Shown one piece after another: positions 6,648 to 9,760 of a stretch of DNA of 9,760 bases. Where the stretch lies: contig CAIYQH010000135.1 in assembly GCA_903928285.1 (NCBI GenBank), positions 1 through 9,760 on the forward strand, read 5' to 3'. A program made the position numbers and the translations under genes. The DNA comes from an uncultured Bacteroidales bacterium (GTDB taxonomy: Bacteria > Bacteroidota > Bacteroidia > Bacteroidales > FEN-979). Position 1 is the stretch's first letter, and the number at the start of each line of letters is the position of its first letter. The notes beneath the pieces were generated by a model that was given only the letters and a program-made list of their open reading frames with translations, was not told where the DNA came from and did not search any database.

Positions 6648-7662
6648 CAATTCAATAACAGCAATCATCCTGCTTCTGCTGGTCGTCCTGATCACGCTGC
6701 TGTCCATGTGTTTTGGCGCAGTCAACATCAGCCTGCATGAAATCTTTTCGTCTTTTGGCAAATGGTTTCACCAGGCCGGGGATATGACCCTGAATGAAAG
6801 GATCTTTATCGGGATCAGGCTGCCGCGGTCAATCCTGTGCCTGCTGGTAGGAGCCTCCCTGGCCGTTGGAGGCGTTTTACTGCAAGCCTTATTCCGTAAT
6901 CCGATCGTTGAACCCGGGCTGGTTGGTACCTCCAGCGGCGCCGCTTTTGGCGCTGCCCTCTATTTTGTGCTGGGGGCGGTGTTCAAGTTGAATGCCGGTG
7001 AATGGACACTGCCCATTGCCGCCTGTACCGGAGGAATACTCTCAACGGCAATGGTCTTATTATTGTCGAAATCGGGGCAGACCGGGAAAAGCTCGATTGT
7101 CGCGTTATTACTCACGGGCATTGCGATAAATGCTTTATTTATGAGCGGTGTTGGTTTCCTGTCATACATCGCCAGGGATCCCCAGGCAAGATCGATCACC
7201 TTCTGGAATTTGGGCACGTTAGCCGGAGCCAATTGGCATTCAGTCTTCATCATTGGTATCACGACCATTGTTTGCATTCTCATTGCCCTGCGCTATGCCA
7301 GACAACTCAATGCCCTGATGATCGGGGAGGAGGAGGCGCTTTACCTGGGAATAAACATCAGCCGGCTGAAACTGGTAATTCTGACGATCAATGTACTGAT
7401 GATTGCCACTGCGACAGCTTTTGTGGGTGTTATCAGTTTTGTAGGGCTGATCGTTCCGCATCTGCTGCGGATCATCCAGGGTTCCGACAACCGTAAGCTG
7501 ATCAGGAACGGGGCGATGCTGGGGGCAATCCTGCTGAGCGCCTCCGATCTTGTCGCACGGTTGGCGCTGCGTCCGGCCGAATTACCGATCGGCATCGTAA
7601 CCTCTGTCATTGGAGTTCCTGTGTTCATCATTTTATTACGGCGAAAAAATTATTTCTTCTGA
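6628..7662 (+). CDS. hmuU: HmuU-like permease, FecCD family
   Basis: Inner-membrane permease of the importer, FecCD/BtuC family, 344 residues and the usual length. It is very hydrophobic, with roughly ten helices expected. Family marks are NISLHEIF after the first helix (33-40), IRLPRSIL (63-70), NPIVEPGLVGTSSGAAFG (91-108) and the coupling segment GEEEALYLGI (233-242). The C-terminal GLIVPHLLR (273-281) and ELPIGIVTSVIGVPVFI (318-334) also fit. It would work as a homodimer with HmuV bound on the cytoplasmic side and HmuT docking outside. The start at 6628 lies within the last codons of hmuT. The next Met (codon 27) would remove the first helix, so the overlapping start is preferred. The stop is one base away from the hmuV start. 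Confidence 0.92.
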   Translation: MGSRKDNNSITAIILLLLVVLITLLSMCFGAVNISLHEIFSSFGKWFHQAGDMTLNERIFIGIRLPRSILCLLVGASLAVGGVLLQALFRNPIVEPGLVGTSSGAAFGAALYFVLGAVFKLNAGEWTLPIAACTGGILSTAMVLLLSKSGQTGKSSIVALLLTGIAINALFMSGVGFLSYIARDPQARSITFWNLGTLAGANWHSVFIIGITTIVCILIALRYARQLNALMIGEEEALYLGINISRLKLVILTINVLMIATATAFVGVISFVGLIVPHLLRIIQGSDNRKLIRNGAMLGAILLSASDLVARLALRPAELPIGIVTSVIGVPVFIILLRRKNYFF

Positions 7663-7663
7663 T

Positions 7664-8443
7664 ATGCTCACGGCAAAAGATATAACAGTCAAAATAGGGA
7701 GTAAGCTCCTGCTGGATGCGGTGTCGGTCGAATTTGAACAGGGGAAGCTCAACCTCATCATTGGCCCCAATGGCGCCGGAAAATCCACCTTGATAAAGGT
7801 ACTTTGTGGTCAGATCAGCCCCTCAGGAGCGGGATCGGTACATTATGACCAACAAAATATCGCGAATACCTCCATCTCATCCCTGGCGCGGATCCGCTCG
7901 GTTCTTTCGCAAAACATTGAACTGACCTTCCCAATGACCGTGTCGGAAGTTGTGATGATGGGAAGATACCCGCACTTTACCGGTAAACCGGCGACGCACG
8001 ATGAGGCTGCCTGCATGGAAGCCATGCGGTTTTTCGACGTCAGCAGCCTGGCCGGCAGGAATTATCTGACCCTGAGTGGCGGGGAAAAACAACGGGTTCA
8101 TTTTGCCAGGGTGGTTTCCCAGATATGGTACCCAGTAAAGGAACGTTGCAGATACCTGATCCTCGATGAACCCCTGACATTCCTGGATGTCCATTACCAG
8201 TTCGACTTTATGCATAAGGTGCAGGAACTCTTAAAGAACAGGGATTTGGTTGTGGTTGGCGTGGTTCATGATCTGAACCTGGCAGCCAGGTTCGGTGATA
8301 AAATCATCCTGCTTCACCAGGGGAAAGTCCTGGCCGCCGGGGAAATACCCGTGGTTTTAACGAAGGAAAATATTAAGGCCGCCTATTCTATTGAACCATC
8401 CATCCATGTTGAAGGTGAAAACATATTCCTGCATTTCAGGTAG
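7664..8443 (+). CDS. hmuV: HmuV-like heme ABC transporter ATPase
   Basis: ATP-binding subunit of the importer, 259 residues from the ATG at 7664. The frame is open from 7610, but that would overlap hmuU by 53 bases and add an unrelated leader; the ATG at 7664 is one base after the hmuU stop. It has Walker A GPNGAGKST (34-42), Q-loop Gln83, ABC signature LSGGE (137-141), Walker B YLILDEP (164-170) and switch His202. HmuV-specific wording is visible in ELTFPMTVSEVVMMGRYPHF (86-105), in HFARVVSQIW (146-155) and in LTFLDVHYQF (171-180) after Walker B. All catalytic residues are present, so it should be active. It is the last gene of the block, ending at a convergent junction. Confidence 0.94.
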   Translation: MLTAKDITVKIGSKLLLDAVSVEFEQGKLNLIIGPNGAGKSTLIKVLCGQISPSGAGSVHYDQQNIANTSISSLARIRSVLSQNIELTFPMTVSEVVMMGRYPHFTGKPATHDEAACMEAMRFFDVSSLAGRNYLTLSGGEKQRVHFARVVSQIWYPVKERCRYLILDEPLTFLDVHYQFDFMHKVQELLKNRDLVVVGVVHDLNLAARFGDKIILLHQGKVLAAGEIPVVLTKENIKAAYSIEPSIHVEGENIFLHFR

Positions 8444-8471
8444 TTACCTGACCAGTATCGGAAGATTCAGG
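8436..8471. repeat. Short inverted repeats at the hmuV 3' end
   Basis: TCAGGTA-GT-TACCTGA (8436-8451) is a perfect inverted repeat spanning the hmuV stop codon. A second TCAGG (8467-8471) could pair with CCTGA (8447-8451) instead. The site lies between the convergent hmuV and lipoprotein genes, so it may help end transcription from either side. No T-run follows directly, so calling it a terminator would be too strong. Confidence 0.3.
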
Positions 8472-8481
8472 CTTAAGAGTA

Positions 8482-8973
8482 TTATTTTGAAAAAGTAGTC
8501 CAGATTTTTCCCTGGAAATATCCATCCGTGAGGTTGATGCTGTCATTAGCTGATGATTTCAGCCAGCCCGAAAAGTTCCCCTTCCCCCAGCCGCCCTGGC
8601 CTTCCCACACACTGAAAACAAGCTGCAGCGGAGCGCCGGTGAGGATATACCGGATACCCTTTTCATCCAGGTAAAAGACATCAAACCGGTTGTCACCACT
8701 TTTATAAATATGCCCCACCACAGGATCTCCGGGAATACCGATTTTAAGACGGCTGATATCCTGATTGTCGCTGTCGAAATAAAAATCGCCGCAGAAAGTT
8801 GAAGAGACACAGAGATCTTTGGAAAATTTGTTGTACGAGTAATAGGTTTGTTTACCTCCCCTGAGCGTGAATGACGCGTATGGCCTGGGGTCTGGCGGTG
8901 GGGTTTCGTGTTTTTTACATGCAAGGCCGCAAAACATAAGCAGGGCAATCGGGAGAAACAAGTTACATTTCAT
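8482..8973 (-). CDS. Small putative lipoprotein, unknown function
   Basis: A 163-residue protein I do not recognise. The first 19 residues form a lipoprotein-type signal: hydrophobic stretch LFLPIALLMFCGLAC, with likely lipidated Cys19 followed by Lys-Lys. The lipobox is imperfect, with Gly at -3. A short Pro-rich linker (TPPPDPRP) leads into a probably all-beta domain rich in Gly, Ser and aromatic residues. The end (GKGNFSGWLKSS…INLTDGYFQGKI) has the feel of Bacteroidetes lipoproteins that close with an F-x-G-x-L / I-x-I-T-x-G-x-F pattern; this is resemblance only. Two further cysteines (54 and 61) could form a disulfide. The start codon lies inside the last codons of coaE (11-base overlap), so it is probably translated with coaE, though no functional link to coenzyme A synthesis is visible. 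Confidence 0.8.
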   Translation of the reverse strand: MKCNLFLPIALLMFCGLACKKHETPPPDPRPYASFTLRGGKQTYYSYNKFSKDLCVSSTFCGDFYFDSDNQDISRLKIGIPGDPVVGHIYKSGDNRFDVFYLDEKGIRYILTGAPLQLVFSVWEGQGGWGKGNFSGWLKSSANDSINLTDGYFQGKIWTTFSK

Positions 8974-9598
8974 CAGAAAGTGGATTATTCTGATGCAAAT
9001 TACGTGTTTTTATGGAAATATCCAACAATTTCCGGTGGATGTCAAGAACCTGGGGAATCACCAGTTCGGAGCCGTCGTTGCGGATGACAAAACCAGCCAG
9101 GGCTGACTTTTCCGCATCCTCCATCTGAAATTGCATTCGTCGCAGCACCGAGTTGGCATCGATCCTGTCTCTTCTCATGACCCGGTCGATGGCAATTTCT
9201 TTCGCACATGATGTATGGATGATGAAATTGTAGTCAGCAGCCGATCCTGTTTCAAAAATAATCGCTGCCTCCTGAATGACATAGGGTGCATTTGCCTGTT
9301 CATCTGCCCATTTCCCGAAATCGACCTTGACACGCGGATGCAGGATCGAATTCAATATCTCCAGCGCAAAGGGATCCGTAAAAACGATGGAGGCCAGCGA
9401 ACGGCGGTTGATTTCCTGATTATTCGTGAGGATACCATACCCGAACTGTTTGAGGATCTCGTTTTTCACAACAGGATCATCCAGGAATTTTTTTGATTCG
9501 TCGTCGGCATAATAGACAGGAATTCCGAGGGTAGCAAAAATCCTGGCGACGGTGGTTTTTCCGCTTCCTATATTCCCGGTCAGGCCCACTTTAACCAT
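8963..9598 (-). CDS. coaE: Dephospho-CoA kinase CoaE
   Basis: CoaE phosphorylates the 3'-hydroxyl of dephospho-CoA with ATP, the last step of coenzyme A synthesis, in the cytoplasm. The 211 residues fit the family's usual 195-215. Visible marks are the P-loop GNIGSGKTT (8-16), the acidic pair in YADDES (Asp32/33) for the CoA-site carboxylate, HPRV (87-90), EAAIIFETG (110-118) for the usual PLLFE segment, the basic lid RVMRRDRI (139-146), and VIRNDGS (171-177). The C-terminal 15 or so residues extend a little past the conserved core. The ATG at 9598 is three bases after the stop of the preceding reading frame and directly before the P-loop strand, so the start is firm. It is co-directional with the genes on both sides and has no promoter of its own in view. 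Confidence 0.96.
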   Translation of the reverse strand: MVKVGLTGNIGSGKTTVARIFATLGIPVYYADDESKKFLDDPVVKNEILKQFGYGILTNNQEINRRSLASIVFTDPFALEILNSILHPRVKVDFGKWADEQANAPYVIQEAAIIFETGSAADYNFIIHTSCAKEIAIDRVMRRDRIDANSVLRRMQFQMEDAEKSALAGFVIRNDGSELVIPQVLDIHRKLLDISIKTRNLHQNNPLSDEM

Positions 9599-9601
9599 TT
9601 T

Positions 9602-9760
9602 TCAGTGTTTTCTGAAATTTATATTAATCGGGTCAATGTGTTTGATACTGTCGGGCCGATGTCTGACAGAGTCCTTTTGTTCTGATTGCACTTTAACCAA
9701 TTCAGGAGTATTACGCATGGGTATTTTTTTGAGTGATTGCTTCTCAAATTCAAAAAAGAG
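9602..9760 (-). CDS. 3' end of unidentified gene, possibly YbbR-like (partial)
   Basis: On the minus strand the frame from the window edge stays open for 52 codons and ends in TGA at 9604-9602, three bases before coaE. It begins LFFEFEKQSLKKIPMR and later has RPDSIKHIDP. In Bacteroidetes a YbbR/CdaR-repeat protein commonly sits directly upstream of coaE (after yajC), and its repeats contain a K-K-V-P-V turn followed about 20 residues on by P-D-S-V/I. The visible peptide fits that spacing. However, known members usually continue well beyond this point, whereas here the protein stops about 36 residues after the K-K-I-P turn. A shortened YbbR protein, or another gene altogether, are both possible. 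The other two minus frames are broken by stops. Confidence 0.5.
   Translation of the reverse strand, partial: LFFEFEKQSLKKIPMRNTPELVKVQSEQKDSVRHRPDSIKHIDPININFRKH

Noticed and set aside
7002..7496. A 164-codon plus-strand frame inside hmuU
   Set aside because: It is a +1-type shadow of the permease. Its peptide is rich in His, Cys and Arg without domain logic, and the hmuU frame across the same bases is well conserved.
7610..7663. An upstream in-frame ATG for hmuV overlapping the hmuU end
   Set aside because: The added 18 residues are a frame-shifted reading of the hmuU C-terminus. The ATG one base after the hmuU stop starts directly at the first conserved strand of the ATPase.
8482..8973. 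The small lipoprotein as a HmuY-type hemophore belonging to the heme block
   Set aside because: It is on the opposite strand in the coaE transcript, and I see no HmuY-like pattern.

Overview
The window looks like a piece of a Bacteroidota (Bacteroidetes) chromosome. The signs are a CTP synthase tail followed by a 649-residue Bacteroidetes-type YidC, several promoters that fit the phylum's TAnnTTTG -7 element, A-rich leaders without clear Shine-Dalgarno sequences, and a large TonB-dependent receptor with an Ala/Ser-x-Ser|Gln-type signal peptide end. I cannot place it below phylum. MqnA implies menaquinone synthesis by the futalosine route. No RNA genes, insertion sequences, CRISPR arrays or phage genes were seen, and no stretch over 300 bases lacks a gene.

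Layout. Positions 1-72 are the 3' end of pyrG. yidC (115-2064, +) follows, with its own promoter in the pyrG tail. mqnA (2085-2828, -) converges on it. A short divergent promoter region (2829-2924) separates mqnA from a small membrane protein (2925-3419, +). That gene starts a co-directional block: membrane protein, TonB-dependent outer-membrane receptor (3507-5696), hmuT-like binding lipoprotein (5763-6647), hmuU-like permease (6628-7662) and hmuV-like ATPase (7664-8443). On the minus strand, reading right to left, come the 3' end of an unidentified gene (possibly YbbR-like, 9602-9760), coaE (8963-9598) and a small lipoprotein (8482-8973), tightly packed or overlapping.

How it works together. 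The central block reads as one import route. The receptor would take the substrate across the outer membrane using TonB energy, HmuT would capture it in the periplasm, and HmuU/HmuV would pump it into the cytoplasm. The ABC half carries clear heme-family signatures. The receptor lacks a histidine between its FRAP-like and NPDL-like boxes, so heme is the best guess for the substrate but is not proven. The most interesting parts are the uncharacterised membrane protein that leads the block, and a strong 16-bp hairpin between receptor and hmuT that could set the ratio of receptor to transporter. The flanking genes (pyrG, yidC, mqnA, coaE) are housekeeping.
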